Below, piece by piece: positions 1-9,184 of a stretch of 62,402 nucleotides of DNA (the stretch's first letter is position 1; each line of letters opens with the position of its first letter). Made by a program: the position numbers and the translations under genes. Source of the stretch: Streptomyces sp. MUM 203J (GTDB taxonomy: Bacteria > Actinomycetota > Actinomycetes > Streptomycetales > Streptomycetaceae); assembly GCF_022414595.1 (NCBI RefSeq), contig NZ_JADWYO010000036.1, positions 1 to 62,402 on the forward strand. Reading direction: 5' to 3'. Under the pieces are notes generated by a model. That model had not been told where the DNA came from. It made no database searches and saw only the letters and a program-made list of their open reading frames with translations.

Positions 1-173
1 GCCGGGCGGCCGCCGTCCCCGGCTTCGGCCGTGGCGTGGGGCCGGTGGCTTCCCACCGCCTTCGCCGCGGCATCCGTCGCGGTGCCTCCCGCTTCGGCCG
101 GCCGCCCCCGTCATGGCGCCCGCCGGGCCGCTTCCTGCGCCCCGGGCACCGGACTGTCCGGCCGCCGCCCCCG

Positions 174-1964
174 TCACGGCACCCGCCCCAGCACCGCCGC
201 CGACTCCGGAGGCAGGACCAGTTCGCCGCCCGCCCCGTCCGGCACCGACACCGGCTCCCACGAGGCCAGCACCCGCACTCCGTTGCCGCCCAGCGTGATG
301 CGGGCCGGGCGGTCGCCCAGGTTCACCGCGACCCGCACGTCCCCGCGCCGGTACGCGAACCAGCGGGCCTCCTCGTCGTACACGATGTGCGGCGCCGTCA
401 GGTCCGGGTCCGTCAGGTCCGGCTCAGCCGCCCGCAGCGCGATGAGCAGCCGGTACCAGGACAGCAGCCGGGCGTGCGGCTGCCGCTCCCGCTCGGGCCA
501 GTCCAGACACGACCGGTCCCGGGTCGCCGGATCCTGCGGGTCAGGCACCTCCTCCTCCCGCCAGCCGTGCGCCGCGAACTCCCTCCTCCTGCCCTGCCGT
601 ACCGCGTCCGCCAGCTCCGGGTCCGTGTGGTCCGTGAAGAACTGCCACGGGGTGCCCGCGCCCCACTCCTCGCCCATGAACAGCATCGGCGTGAACGGAC
701 CGGTCAGCACCAGGGTCGCCGCGCAGGCCAGCAGCCCCGGCGACAGGGACGCCGCCAGCCGGTCGCCCTGGGCGCGGTTGCCGACCTGGTCATGGGTCTG
801 GGAGTACCCGAGGAAGCGGTGTGCGGGTGTGGTGTCCAGGTCCACGGGGCGGCCGTGGGTACGGCCCCGGAACGTCGAGTACGTACCGTTGTGGAAGAAC
901 ACCTGGCTCGTCGTCTTCGCCAGTGCGGCCAGCGGCGCCCCCGCGAAGTCGCCGTAGTAGCCCTGCGATTCGCCGGTCAGCGCGGTGTGCAGAGCGTGGT
1001 GGAAGTCGTCGTTCCACTGTGCGTGCAGCCCGAGGCCGCCCGCTTCGCGCGGGGTCGTCGTCCGCGGGTCGCACAGGTCGGACTCCGCGATCAGGAACAG
1101 CTCCCGGCCCTGCTCCGCCGACAGCGTGTCCACCGCCGCCGACAGCTCCTCCAGGAACGGCAGCGCCCGCGAGTCCGCCAGCGCGTGCACCGCGTCGAGC
1201 CGCAGCCCGTCGATCCGGTAGTCCCGCAGCCACGCCAGGGCGCTGCCCAGCAGATAGGCCCGCACCTCGTCCGAGCCCGGCGCGTCCAGGTTCACCGCCG
1301 CGCCCCACGGCGTGTGGTGGGTGTCCGTGAAGTACGGTCCGAAGGCCGGGAGATGGTTGCCGGACGGCCCCAGGTGGTTGTGCACCACGTCCAGCACCAC
1401 GCCCAGGCCCAGCCCGTGCGCCACGTCGACGAAACGCTTGAGTGCCTCCGGGCCGCCGTACGGTTCGTGCACCGCCCACAGGGACACCCCTTCGTACCCC
1501 CAGCCGTGCCGCCCGGGGAACGGGCACAGCGGCATCAGCTGCACATGCGTCACGCCCAGCTCCACCAGGTGGCCCAGCCGCCCCGCCGCCGCCTCCAGGG
1601 TGCCCTCCGGCGTGTACGTCCCCACATGCAGCTCGTACAGGACCGCGCCCTTCAGCCCCGGCAGCCACAGCCCGCGCCCGGGCGGCTCGTGCCGCCACCG
1701 GTACGCCGCGTGGTCCACGACCGCGCTCGGCCCGTCCGGCCCGTCGGGCTGGCGGCGCGAGCGCGGGTCCGGCAGCACGGGCCCGCCGTCCAGCGCGAAC
1801 CCGTACCGTGCCCCGTCCGGGACGCCCTGCTCCCCGGCGGGCGCGCCCACCGTGGTCATCCACCATCCGTCGCGCCGCGGGTCCCGCTCCATCGGGTGCC
1901 GGGCACCCTCCAGCTCCAGCTCCACCCGCTCGCGCGCGTTCGGCGCCCACACCTCGAACAGCAC
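174..1964 (-). CDS. treZ: Malto-oligosyltrehalose trehalohydrolase
   Basis: Cytosolic GH13 hydrolase that releases trehalose from maltooligosyl-trehalose made by TreY; second step of the glycogen-to-trehalose route. The 596-residue protein has an N-terminal beta-sandwich (from VLFEVWAPNA) and a TIM barrel with the family signatures: nucleophile Asp about 257 in DGLRLDAVHA, acid/base Glu about 294 in FLIAESD and Asp about 392 in QTHDQVG. I chose the GTG at 1964 because GAGGGG sits 7 bases upstream and the protein then begins at the conserved VLFEVWAP; an in-frame ATG at 2009 would add 15 unconserved residues. It is the distal member of a same-strand glgX-treY-treZ set, separated from treY by an opposite-strand FHA gene, so it probably has its own promoter. 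No defects seen. Confidence 0.96.
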   Translation of the reverse strand: MLFEVWAPNARERVELELEGARHPMERDPRRDGWWMTTVGAPAGEQGVPDGARYGFALDGGPVLPDPRSRRQPDGPDGPSAVVDHAAYRWRHEPPGRGLWLPGLKGAVLYELHVGTYTPEGTLEAAAGRLGHLVELGVTHVQLMPLCPFPGRHGWGYEGVSLWAVHEPYGGPEALKRFVDVAHGLGLGVVLDVVHNHLGPSGNHLPAFGPYFTDTHHTPWGAAVNLDAPGSDEVRAYLLGSALAWLRDYRIDGLRLDAVHALADSRALPFLEELSAAVDTLSAEQGRELFLIAESDLCDPRTTTPREAGGLGLHAQWNDDFHHALHTALTGESQGYYGDFAGAPLAALAKTTSQVFFHNGTYSTFRGRTHGRPVDLDTTPAHRFLGYSQTHDQVGNRAQGDRLAASLSPGLLACAATLVLTGPFTPMLFMGEEWGAGTPWQFFTDHTDPELADAVRQGRRREFAAHGWREEEVPDPQDPATRDRSCLDWPERERQPHARLLSWYRLLIALRAAEPDLTDPDLTAPHIVYDEEARWFAYRRGDVRVAVNLGDRPARITLGGNGVRVLASWEPVSVPDGAGGELVLPPESAAVLGRVP

Positions 1965-2111
1965 TGGCGATCCCCTCGTCGTTTCGGTACCGCGCCCCCA
2001 TCCTGGCAAGACCGGGATCGGTAAGCACGGGACCCGGCCGATCGGCCGCCCGCCGATCCTTTCCCCGGGACGCCCGTCGCGTCACAGGTCAGCACCTGGA
2101 GGCCGCCCGTC

Positions 2112-2141
2112 TGGACACCTCGGGGCCCCGAGACCGACAAT
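2112..2141 (+). promoter_or_regulatory. Predicted promoter for the FHA gene, leaderless arrangement
   Basis: TGGACA (2112-2117), an 18-base spacer and GACAAT (2136-2141) match a sigma-70/HrdB-type promoter. The GTG start at 2149 is 7 bases past the -10 element and no Shine-Dalgarno is present, which fits a leaderless transcript, common in actinomycetes. Inference from sequence only. Confidence 0.5.
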
Positions 2142-2148
2142 CGCGTCT

Positions 2149-2709
2149 GTGACGTCGTCTTTTGAGTCCTCAACGCATCCCGCCCGGCTGTCGGACGCCG
2201 AGCGGGACCGTGCGCTGGAGATACTCCGTGAGGGCGCCGCGAAGGGAAAGCTGTCCCATGACACGTTCCTCCGGCGCATGGAACTCGCCCTGGTCGCCCG
2301 TCGCCCCGACGAGCTCGCGGCGCTCACCGACGACCTGCGGGCCCAGGGCGGCTGGTCCAGGCGGCTGTTCGGCGCGGTCGAGCGGATGTCCGCGTTCACC
2401 GTACGGCTCGGGCGCGCCTGGCAGTCCGAGCGGCTGCCGAAACTGCTCCTGCCGGAGCCGGGCCCGTATCCCCTGCGCATAGGCCGCGACCCGGTGAACG
2501 GCCTGCGGCTCAGCCACGAGACGGTGTCCCGGCTGCACGCGGAACTGAGCCTGCAGGGCGGGCTCTGGATGCTGCGGGACCTCAACTCGACGAACGGCAC
2601 GACGGTGAACGGGCAGCGGGTGACGGGCACGGTGGTGGTCCAGCCCGGGGACCTGATCTCCTTCGGCCGCATGGCGTTCCGCCTGACGGCCCGGAACGTC
2701 CAGCCCTGA
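2149..2709 (+). CDS. DUF1707 and FHA domain protein
   Basis: A 186-residue protein with an N-terminal DUF1707/SHOCT-like helical segment (about residues 10-65, LSDAERDRALEILREG) and a C-terminal forkhead-associated domain (about 105-183). The FHA phosphothreonine-binding residues are present: GR at 112-113, SRLH at 127-130 and NSTNG at 146-150. FHA domains bind phosphothreonine peptides, usually products of Ser/Thr kinases; the partner here is unknown. No kinase gene is adjacent. GTG 2149 is chosen because a -10-like GACAAT lies 7 bases upstream and the DUF1707 motif starts soon after. The gene lies on the opposite strand between treY and treZ, so it interrupts what would otherwise be a trehalose operon. 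Confidence 0.88.
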   Translation: MTSSFESSTHPARLSDAERDRALEILREGAAKGKLSHDTFLRRMELALVARRPDELAALTDDLRAQGGWSRRLFGAVERMSAFTVRLGRAWQSERLPKLLLPEPGPYPLRIGRDPVNGLRLSHETVSRLHAELSLQGGLWMLRDLNSTNGTTVNGQRVTGTVVVQPGDLISFGRMAFRLTARNVQP

Positions 2710-2770
2710 CGCCTGCGGCGGGACCGCTCCCCGCCCCCGGTCCGGAAGGCAACCGCCCGCCGCGCAGCGG

Positions 2771-5101
2771 CTATGAAGGCAGCGTGGAACGGACCAGCAG
2801 AGCCACCGGACGCCGCTCGAACAGCTCCGCCAGCCCCACCTGCCCCCCGCCCTGGAACCCGCGCGTCTCGTCCAGCGCGTCCACCCACCGCCCCTCCGGC
2901 AGCACGAGGGACGTGTCCCCCCAGCCCCCCGCCTCCGCGAGCCGCAGCGCCAGCCGCGTCACCGCCGTGACGACCCTGCCGCCACGGCAGAACGCCACAC
3001 AGTGCCCGGCCGCCGGTCCCTCCGCCGCCAGCGGCACATAGGCTCCCGACTCGCCGAACGCCTCCGGACACCGCCTCCGCACCCTCAACGCCCCCCGCGT
3101 CAGCGCCGTCTTCTCGTCCGGCACCGGCTCACGGAACGCCTCCCGGTTGTCCGGGTCCACCAGCGCCTCGTACACCGCCTCCGTCGCCTGGTACAGGTCC
3201 GGCACCCCCGGCATCGTCAGATGCAGCAGCGCCGCGCCCAGCACGTTCGCCCGGACGTACGGGGCCAGTTCACGCGCCAGGTCCGCCACGGCCGCGTACG
3301 GGGCCCCCGTGGGGCCCGCCGCGACGAACTCCGCCACCGCCCGCTCGTACGCCGCGTCCTGCTCCGTCCAGCTCGTGCGCAGCCCCGCCTCCCGGGCCGC
3401 CTTCAGCAGCGCGCCGCCCAGCCGGTCCCGGTCGGGCGCGCCCAGACCCAGGGCGGTCTGCCACGCCGTCCACCCGAGCTGACCGTCCGGCGCGGGCACC
3501 CGCGCCACGTCGCCCAGCAGTTTCGCCCACCGGCCGGGGCACTCCGACAGCACCGCCACCCTGGCCCGCACGTCCGCACTGCGCTTGGTGTCATGAGTCG
3601 ACAGCACCGTCCCCGTCCCCGGCCAGTCCCGGGCGACGCGCCCGCAGTACGCGTGGAACTCCTCGGGCGACACCGCCGGACGCCCCGGCTCGCCGCCCAC
3701 CTCGTTCGCGGACAACAGCGGCACGTACCGGTAGAACGCCGTGTCCTCCACCGACTTGGCGCGCAGCGCCGAAGCCGTCTGCGCGAACCGCACCCGGAAC
3801 GCCCGCTGCCCGGGTCCGTCACCGAGCCGGCCCAGCGCCAGGTCCCGTACGACGTCGACCGCCGCCGACTCCTCGGGCACCGCGAACGTGCCCTTCGCCG
3901 CCAGCGCCGCCTCCGGCGTCAGCACCTCCTCCGCCCCGGAGCTGTACGGCCGGTACACCGGCACGCGGATCAGCAGCTCCCGGACCGCCGCCCGCAGAGC
4001 CCACGGCGCGTGGTCCCGCAGTGCCGGGGAGGCAGCGCAGATCCGTCCCGCCGCCCGGGTCAGGAAGCCGACCTCCGCCGCCAGCTCGTGCGTCACCACC
4101 TTGTACGCGGCCCGGCGCGCCGTCGCCTCCCACTCGCCGCCCCGGTCCGCCGCCGCGCCCGCCGCACCCCGGTACAGCGCCGCCAGCTCCTCGGCCCCGT
4201 CCGCGTCCACGAACAGCCCGTCGACACGGCGCAGCGCGTCGTACCCGGTGGTGCCCGCGACCGCCCAGCCGGACGGGAGCCGCTCCTCACCGGTCAGGAT
4301 CTTCTCCACCACCGTCCAGCACGCCCCGCCCGTCGCCGTCCGCAGGGCGCGCAGATACGCCTCCGGGTCGGCCAACCCGTCCGGGTGGTCGATCCGCAGG
4401 CCCTCGACGACCCCGTCCCTCACCAGCTCCAGGATCTTCGCGTGCGTCGCTTCGAACACCTCGGGGTCCTCGACCCGCACACCGATCAGGTCAGAGACGG
4501 TGAAGAACCGCCGGTAGTTCAGCTCCGTCCGAGCCAGCCGCCACCACACGGGCCGGTACCACTGCGCGTCCAGCAGCTCCGGCAGCGGCAGCCGGGCCGT
4601 GCCGTCGCGCAGGGGGAAGAGCTGCGTCCGGTACCGGAGGGCTCCCGCCTCCTCGTCCACCCGCAGTTCGTCGAAGACCTCCCCGAGCCGGGCGGGCAGC
4701 ACCGGCAGCAGCACCTTGCCGCCGCCCGCCTCCCAGTCGATGTCGAACCAGCGCGCGTACCGGGACTCCGGGCCGTCCCGCAGCAGCTCCCACAGCGCCC
4801 GGTTGTGCGGGAGCGCCGCCGCCATGTGGTTGGGCACCAGGTCGATGACCAGGCCGAGCCCGTGCGCCCGCGCGGTCCCCGCGAGCGCCCGCAGCCCCGC
4901 CTCGCCGCCCAGCTCCTCCCTTACCCGGCCGTGGTCGGTGACGTCGTATCCGTGGGTGGATCCGGGCACGGACTCCAGGACCGGTGACAGGTGCAGATGG
5001 GTGACCCCGAGGGAGGCCAGATACGGCACGGCCTGCGCAGCGGCGGCGAACGGGAACGCGGGCTGGAGCTGAAGCCGGTACGTGGCGAGGGGCGACGTCA
5101 T
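2771..5101 (-). CDS. treY: Malto-oligosyltrehalose synthase
   Basis: GH13 enzyme of 776 residues that isomerises the reducing-end alpha-1,4 bond of maltodextrin to alpha,alpha-1,1, giving maltooligosyl-trehalose for TreZ. It opens with the family motif TYRLQL near residue 7. Asp238 in GLRIDHPDGL and Glu266 in WTVVEKIL are the expected catalytic nucleophile and acid/base, and VIDLVPNHM at 85-93 is the conserved GH13 region I. The gene lies 104 bases downstream of glgX on the same strand, consistent with debranched glycogen chains feeding TreY. The start at MTSPLATYRL fits the family. Length is typical and no frameshift is seen. Confidence 0.97.
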   Translation of the reverse strand: MTSPLATYRLQLQPAFPFAAAAQAVPYLASLGVTHLHLSPVLESVPGSTHGYDVTDHGRVREELGGEAGLRALAGTARAHGLGLVIDLVPNHMAAALPHNRALWELLRDGPESRYARWFDIDWEAGGGKVLLPVLPARLGEVFDELRVDEEAGALRYRTQLFPLRDGTARLPLPELLDAQWYRPVWWRLARTELNYRRFFTVSDLIGVRVEDPEVFEATHAKILELVRDGVVEGLRIDHPDGLADPEAYLRALRTATGGACWTVVEKILTGEERLPSGWAVAGTTGYDALRRVDGLFVDADGAEELAALYRGAAGAAADRGGEWEATARRAAYKVVTHELAAEVGFLTRAAGRICAASPALRDHAPWALRAAVRELLIRVPVYRPYSSGAEEVLTPEAALAAKGTFAVPEESAAVDVVRDLALGRLGDGPGQRAFRVRFAQTASALRAKSVEDTAFYRYVPLLSANEVGGEPGRPAVSPEEFHAYCGRVARDWPGTGTVLSTHDTKRSADVRARVAVLSECPGRWAKLLGDVARVPAPDGQLGWTAWQTALGLGAPDRDRLGGALLKAAREAGLRTSWTEQDAAYERAVAEFVAAGPTGAPYAAVADLARELAPYVRANVLGAALLHLTMPGVPDLYQATEAVYEALVDPDNREAFREPVPDEKTALTRGALRVRRRCPEAFGESGAYVPLAAEGPAAGHCVAFCRGGRVVTAVTRLALRLAEAGGWGDTSLVLPEGRWVDALDETRGFQGGGQVGLAELFERRPVALLVRSTLPS

Positions 5102-5205
5102 GCGATGTCCGTACCCGCCGGGCGGGTCGTCCTCTCATCACGTCATGCGACGGCTACGCCGAACGGGCCCTTCCGGGAGGCGTCGCCCCCGGTCGCGGGA
5201 AGGTG

Positions 5206-7356
5206 TCAGGCCGGGCGCCGCAGCACGGTCAGACTGCGCCCCACCAGCGCCAGCCGGTCCCCGGCCGCCACCTTGTCGCCCTGCCCCGGTGCCACCACCT
5301 CCGGCATCGCCGTGTCCACGACCACCTGCCACTGGCGGCCGTGGTTGACCGGAACCACGAACTCCAGGCTGTCCGGGCTCGCGTTGAACATCAGCAGGAA
5401 CGAGTCGTCGGAGATGCGCTCCCCCCGCGGCCCGGGCTCCGAGATCGCGTGCCCGTTCAGGAACACCGACAGCGCCCGTGCGGAAGCCGCCTGCCAGTCC
5501 CGGGCCGTCATCTCCTGGCCCTCGGGGGTGAACCATGCGATGTCCGACAGGTCGTCGTGGGTGCCCTCCACCGGCCGTCCGTGGAAGAACCGGCGCCGCC
5601 GGAACACCGGGTGGTCCCGCCGCAGCCACACCATGGCCCGGGTGAACTCCAGCAGCGCCCGGGCCTCACCGTCCTCGGCGTCCCCCTCCTGTCCCGGCTG
5701 CTCCGCGCCCGGCCAGCGCACCCACGCCAGCTCACTGTCCTGGCAGTACACGTTGTTGTTGCCGTGCTGTGTCCGTCCGAACTCGTCGCCGTGGCTGATC
5801 ATCGGCACGCCCTGGGACAGCATCAGCGTGGCGATGAAGTTGCGCATCTGGCGCATCCGCAGGACCCGTACGGCCCGGTCGTCCGTCTCGCCCTCCACCC
5901 CGCAGTTCCACGAGCGGTTGTGGCTCTCGCCGTCCCGGTTGTTCTCGCCGTTCGCGTCGTTGTGCTTCTCGTTGTACGAGACCAGGTCCCGCAGTGTGAA
6001 CCCGTCGTGGCAGGTCACGAAGTTGACGGAGGCCAGCGGGCGCCGCCCGTCGTCCTGGTAGAGGTCGGACGAGCCGGTCAGCCGGGACGCGAACTCCGCG
6101 AGGGTCCTCGGTTCGCCCCGCCACAGGTCGCGGACGGTGTCCCGGTACTTGCCGTTCCACTCGGTCCACAGCGGGGGGAAGTTGCCCACCTGGTAGCCGC
6201 CCTCACCGACGTCCCACGGCTCCGCGATCAGTTTGACCTGGCTGACCACCGGGTCCTGCTGCACCAGGTCGAAGAACGAGGACAGCCGGTCCACCTCGTG
6301 GAACTGCCGGGCCAGTGTCGCCGCGAGGTCGAAGCGGAAGCCGTCGACGTGCATGTCGGTCACCCAGTAGCGCAGCGAGTCCATGATCAGCTGGAGCACG
6401 TGCGGGGACCGCATGAGCAGTGAGTTCCCGGTGCCGGTGGTGTCCATGTAGTACCGGGGGGTGTTCTCCACGAGCCGGTAGTACGAGGTGTTGTCCAGGC
6501 CCCGGAAGGACAGCGTCGGGCCCAGGTGGCTGCCCTCCGCCGTGTGGTTGTAGACCACGTCCAGGATCACCTCGATGCCCGCCTTGTGCAGGGCCCGCAC
6601 CGCGGACTTGAACTCCAGCACCTGCTGGCCCCGGTCGCCCCAGGAGGCGTAGGCGTTGTGCGGGGCGAAGTAGCCGATCGTGTTGTAGCCCCAGTAGTTC
6701 GCGAGCCCGGTGTCCACCAGCCGGTTGTCGTGGACGAACTGGTGGACCGGCATCAGCTCGATCGCGGTCACCCCCAACTCGGTCAGGTGCTCGATGATCG
6801 CCGGGTGGGCGAGCCCCGCGTAGGTGCCGCGCAGATCCTTCGGCAGCGCCGGATGAGTCATCGTCAGGCCCTTCACGTGGGCCTCGTAGATGACGGTCCG
6901 GTGGTAGTCGGTACGCGGGGGCCGGTCGTCGCCCCAGTCGAAGTACGGGTTCACCACGACCGACGACATCGTGTGCGGCGCCGAGTCCAGGTCGTTGCGC
7001 GAGTCCGGGCGGCCGAAGTGGTACCCGTACACCGCCTCGTCCCAGTCGATGGTGCCCGCGACGGCCCGTGCGTACGGGTCGAGCAGCAGCTTCGCGGAGT
7101 TGCAGCGAAGTCCGCGCTCCGGCGCGTACGGCCCGTGCACCCGGAACCCGTACCGCTGGCCCGGCATCACCCCGGGCAGGTACGCGTGCCGGACGAACGC
7201 GTCGGTCTCGCGCAGCTCCACGGCCGTCTCGGAGCCGTCCTCGTGCAGCAGGCACAGCTCGATGCGGTGCGCGGCCTCCGAGAAGACCGCGAAGTTCGTT
7301 CCGGCGCCGTCGTAGGTGGCGCCGAGGGGATACGCCTGTCCCGGCCAGACCTGCAT
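5206..7356 (-). CDS. glgX: Glycogen debranching enzyme GlgX
   Basis: Isoamylase-type GH13 enzyme of 716 residues that hydrolyses alpha-1,6 branches of glycogen or limit dextrins, supplying linear chains to TreY/TreZ. It has an N-terminal CBM48-like domain (YPLGATYDGAGTNFAVFSEAA) and a GH13 barrel with nucleophile Asp343 (VDGFRFDLAATL), acid/base Glu379 (KLIAEPWDVG) and the third acid in TCHDGFTL. The ATG at 7356 (MQVWPGQAYPLG) is preferred because GGAAGAG lies upstream and the conserved domain starts at once; an in-frame ATG at 7452 would add 32 unconserved residues. First gene of the minus-strand glgX-treY-treZ set; two tandem 13-base repeats lie 33 bases upstream. Confidence 0.96.
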   Translation of the reverse strand: MQVWPGQAYPLGATYDGAGTNFAVFSEAAHRIELCLLHEDGSETAVELRETDAFVRHAYLPGVMPGQRYGFRVHGPYAPERGLRCNSAKLLLDPYARAVAGTIDWDEAVYGYHFGRPDSRNDLDSAPHTMSSVVVNPYFDWGDDRPPRTDYHRTVIYEAHVKGLTMTHPALPKDLRGTYAGLAHPAIIEHLTELGVTAIELMPVHQFVHDNRLVDTGLANYWGYNTIGYFAPHNAYASWGDRGQQVLEFKSAVRALHKAGIEVILDVVYNHTAEGSHLGPTLSFRGLDNTSYYRLVENTPRYYMDTTGTGNSLLMRSPHVLQLIMDSLRYWVTDMHVDGFRFDLAATLARQFHEVDRLSSFFDLVQQDPVVSQVKLIAEPWDVGEGGYQVGNFPPLWTEWNGKYRDTVRDLWRGEPRTLAEFASRLTGSSDLYQDDGRRPLASVNFVTCHDGFTLRDLVSYNEKHNDANGENNRDGESHNRSWNCGVEGETDDRAVRVLRMRQMRNFIATLMLSQGVPMISHGDEFGRTQHGNNNVYCQDSELAWVRWPGAEQPGQEGDAEDGEARALLEFTRAMVWLRRDHPVFRRRRFFHGRPVEGTHDDLSDIAWFTPEGQEMTARDWQAASARALSVFLNGHAISEPGPRGERISDDSFLLMFNASPDSLEFVVPVNHGRQWQVVVDTAMPEVVAPGQGDKVAAGDRLALVGRSLTVLRRPA

Positions 7357-7388
7357 AGATAAGACTCTTCCACTTCTGATCCGGCGAC

Positions 7389-7414
7389 TGGGGTCATCCG
7401 ATGGGGTCATCCGA
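7389..7414 (-). repeat. Tandem 13-bp direct repeat upstream of glgX
   Basis: TGGGGTCATCCGA occurs twice head to tail without a gap (7389-7401 and 7402-7414), 33-58 bases upstream of the glgX start. A 13-base period is slightly more than one helical turn. The position suits an operator for glgX, but no regulator is known from the sequence. Confidence 0.55.
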
Positions 7415-7797
7415 GGGTTCCGGCTGATCCTCCACCAAAGGCCGCCCGTCACCTAGCACGCCGGACGGTGCTACCGGGTGACCTGTCGTCTGCCCGGACC
7501 CGTGCGGGACCTCCGCCCGGTCCCGGCGCGGGCGGCTGCCCGGGTCAACCCCGCGTTCCGCGGGTTCCCTCGGAGCGCGGAACGGCGGATGCTCCGGCGA
7601 CGCCCGCCGAAGGGCCCGTCCGGCCCTCTCGGCCAGGCCTCACCGGGCGGCTCACCACTATGAATCAGCTCACTCCGACCACCCCCAAGATCCGGAACGA
7701 CCGCCCCGGAAAGGGCGGTTGGGAAAGTCGGCCGGTCCATCCGGCTGCACTTGCTCGCCCTCCCGGAGTACTCTCCTTGATCGTTGGAGGCCGGTGC
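7415..7797. other. Divergent intergenic region between glgX and the HEPN gene
   Basis: With the repeat above this forms a 441-base non-coding interval between divergent genes. It holds a composite inverted repeat at 7448-7482 (outer arms GTCACC/GGTGAC, inner arms TAGCAC/GTGCTA) and a small hairpin ACCGCCC/GGGCGGT at 7700-7719. No convincing small ORF or RNA gene was seen. Promoters for both flanking genes must lie here. Confidence 0.5.
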
Positions 7798-9087
7798 GTG
7801 AAAGAAGCAGAAGGCGGTGCGCGGGTGAGCTCGGGAGGGCTGGAGCTGCCCCCAGGCGACTCAGGTCACGGCGACTCGGGTCAGGAGGGGGACGCCGCGG
7901 GCGGCCCCGCTGACGTCCCGCCCGGCGCGGTGTCACTCGCCCGGCCGCTGGAGATCGGCGCGGAACTGGAGTGGGACGCCGACGACTGGAGCGAGGTCCG
8001 CACCCGCGCCCAGCGGGCCGGCCGTGCCTACATCTGGCTGAATCTGGTCGAACAGCGGCTGCGGGCGGTGGTGGCGGCGGTCCTGCGGCCCATCTACGAG
8101 CCCATGCACGGCGACGACTGGGTGGTGGCGGCTGCCGGTCCCGCCGGCCAGGAGTGGGTGCAGCGGGCCGTCGCGGTACGGGAGGTCTCGCGCCGCAAGG
8201 GCTACCTCCTGGACCCGGCGGACGATAACGTCCTCAGCTTCCTCACGCTCCCGCAGCTGCGGGAGCTGATGGTCCAGCACTGGCCGTGCTTCGAGCCGTA
8301 TCTGGACGAGCGGCGCGAGGTGGAGCTGGTGCTCGACGAACTGGAGGTCACGCGGAACGTCGTCTCCCGTAACCGGGCCCTGTCGCGCACGGTCCTGGAC
8401 CAGTCGGAGCGCGCCTCCGCGCGGCTGCTGGAGATCCTGGGCAGCGGGGCCGGGATGCCCTCGGCGCAGCGGCTGCCGGTCGACGCGGTCGAGGACCTGG
8501 TGGGGGACCGGTACGCGGACGTGGTGTCCGTGCACCCCGACCGCGTACGGCTCCAGCGGCAGATCCCGGCCGAGGACCTGTTCGGCGGGGCGCGGCGGCT
8601 CGACGCCATCGGCATAGGCCTGAACCTGCTGGTGCAGAACTTCTCCGGGCGGAGGCTGGTACGGCTCGCGGAGTCCGGCTGCCGGATACGGCTGCTGTTC
8701 CTCAACCCGGCGAGCAGTGCGGTGAAGCGGCGCGAGCGGGAGCTGGGCATCAAGAAGGGCGAGCTGAGCCGGTCCGTGGAGATGAACATCCTGCACATGA
8801 GGCGGGTCCGCTCCAGGCTCCGCGACCCGGGCGCCTTCGAGATCCAGGTGTTCGACGAGACGCCCCGCTTCACCGCCTACCTGGTGGACGGGGACGGCCC
8901 GGACGGCGTGGGCATCGTCCAGTCGTACCTGCGGCGGGCCCGGGGCATGGAGGCGCCCGTGCTCGTCCTGCGGGGCGGGGGGCGGCGGCCGGTGGTCACC
9001 GCGGGAGCGGACACCGAGCACGGTCTGTTCGAGACCTACCGCGAGGAGTTCGAGTCGGTCTGGGTGGATTCGCGCCCTGTGTCGTGA
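7798..9087 (+). CDS. SAV2148-type HEPN domain protein
   Basis: A 429-residue cytosolic protein that I recognise as the family annotated in streptomycetes as SAV2148 family HEPN domain-containing. The first 45 residues are Gly/Ser/Asp-rich and probably disordered. A HEPN-like helical region follows (about residues 60-200), then a C-terminal part (about 265-420) whose pattern IGLNLLVQNFSG...CRIRLLFLNP resembles a phospholipase-D-like fold, though no HKD motif is visible. HEPN domains are often RNases or nucleotide-binding modules; no function is established here. The GTG at 7798 is chosen because GGAGG sits at 7786-7790. The next gene, an exonuclease, follows by about 100 bases on the same strand. 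Confidence 0.82.
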   Translation: MKEAEGGARVSSGGLELPPGDSGHGDSGQEGDAAGGPADVPPGAVSLARPLEIGAELEWDADDWSEVRTRAQRAGRAYIWLNLVEQRLRAVVAAVLRPIYEPMHGDDWVVAAAGPAGQEWVQRAVAVREVSRRKGYLLDPADDNVLSFLTLPQLRELMVQHWPCFEPYLDERREVELVLDELEVTRNVVSRNRALSRTVLDQSERASARLLEILGSGAGMPSAQRLPVDAVEDLVGDRYADVVSVHPDRVRLQRQIPAEDLFGGARRLDAIGIGLNLLVQNFSGRRLVRLAESGCRIRLLFLNPASSAVKRRERELGIKKGELSRSVEMNILHMRRVRSRLRDPGAFEIQVFDETPRFTAYLVDGDGPDGVGIVQSYLRRARGMEAPVLVLRGGGRRPVVTAGADTEHGLFETYREEFESVWVDSRPVS

Positions 9088-9184
9088 GGTGGGCGCCCGT
9101 GGCGTTGTCAGTGCCGCGTGCAAGGGTGAAGGCCCACTGGGGGAGCGCGCCGCGTGGAAGGCGGCGTGGCGAAGGAGGAACGGC

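Noticed and set aside
36..2024. Long plus-strand open frame of 662 codons over treZ
   Set aside because: It is Arg/Pro/His-rich without domains and is antisense to the well-supported treZ; typical of high-GC DNA.
2715..2763. Terminator between the FHA gene and treY (GCGGCGGG/CCCGCCGC)
   Set aside because: Arms are separated by 33 bases with only a weak inner stem, so it is not a convincing terminator.
3002..4987. Long plus-strand open frame of 661 codons over treY
   Set aside because: Antisense shadow of treY with skewed composition and no motif.
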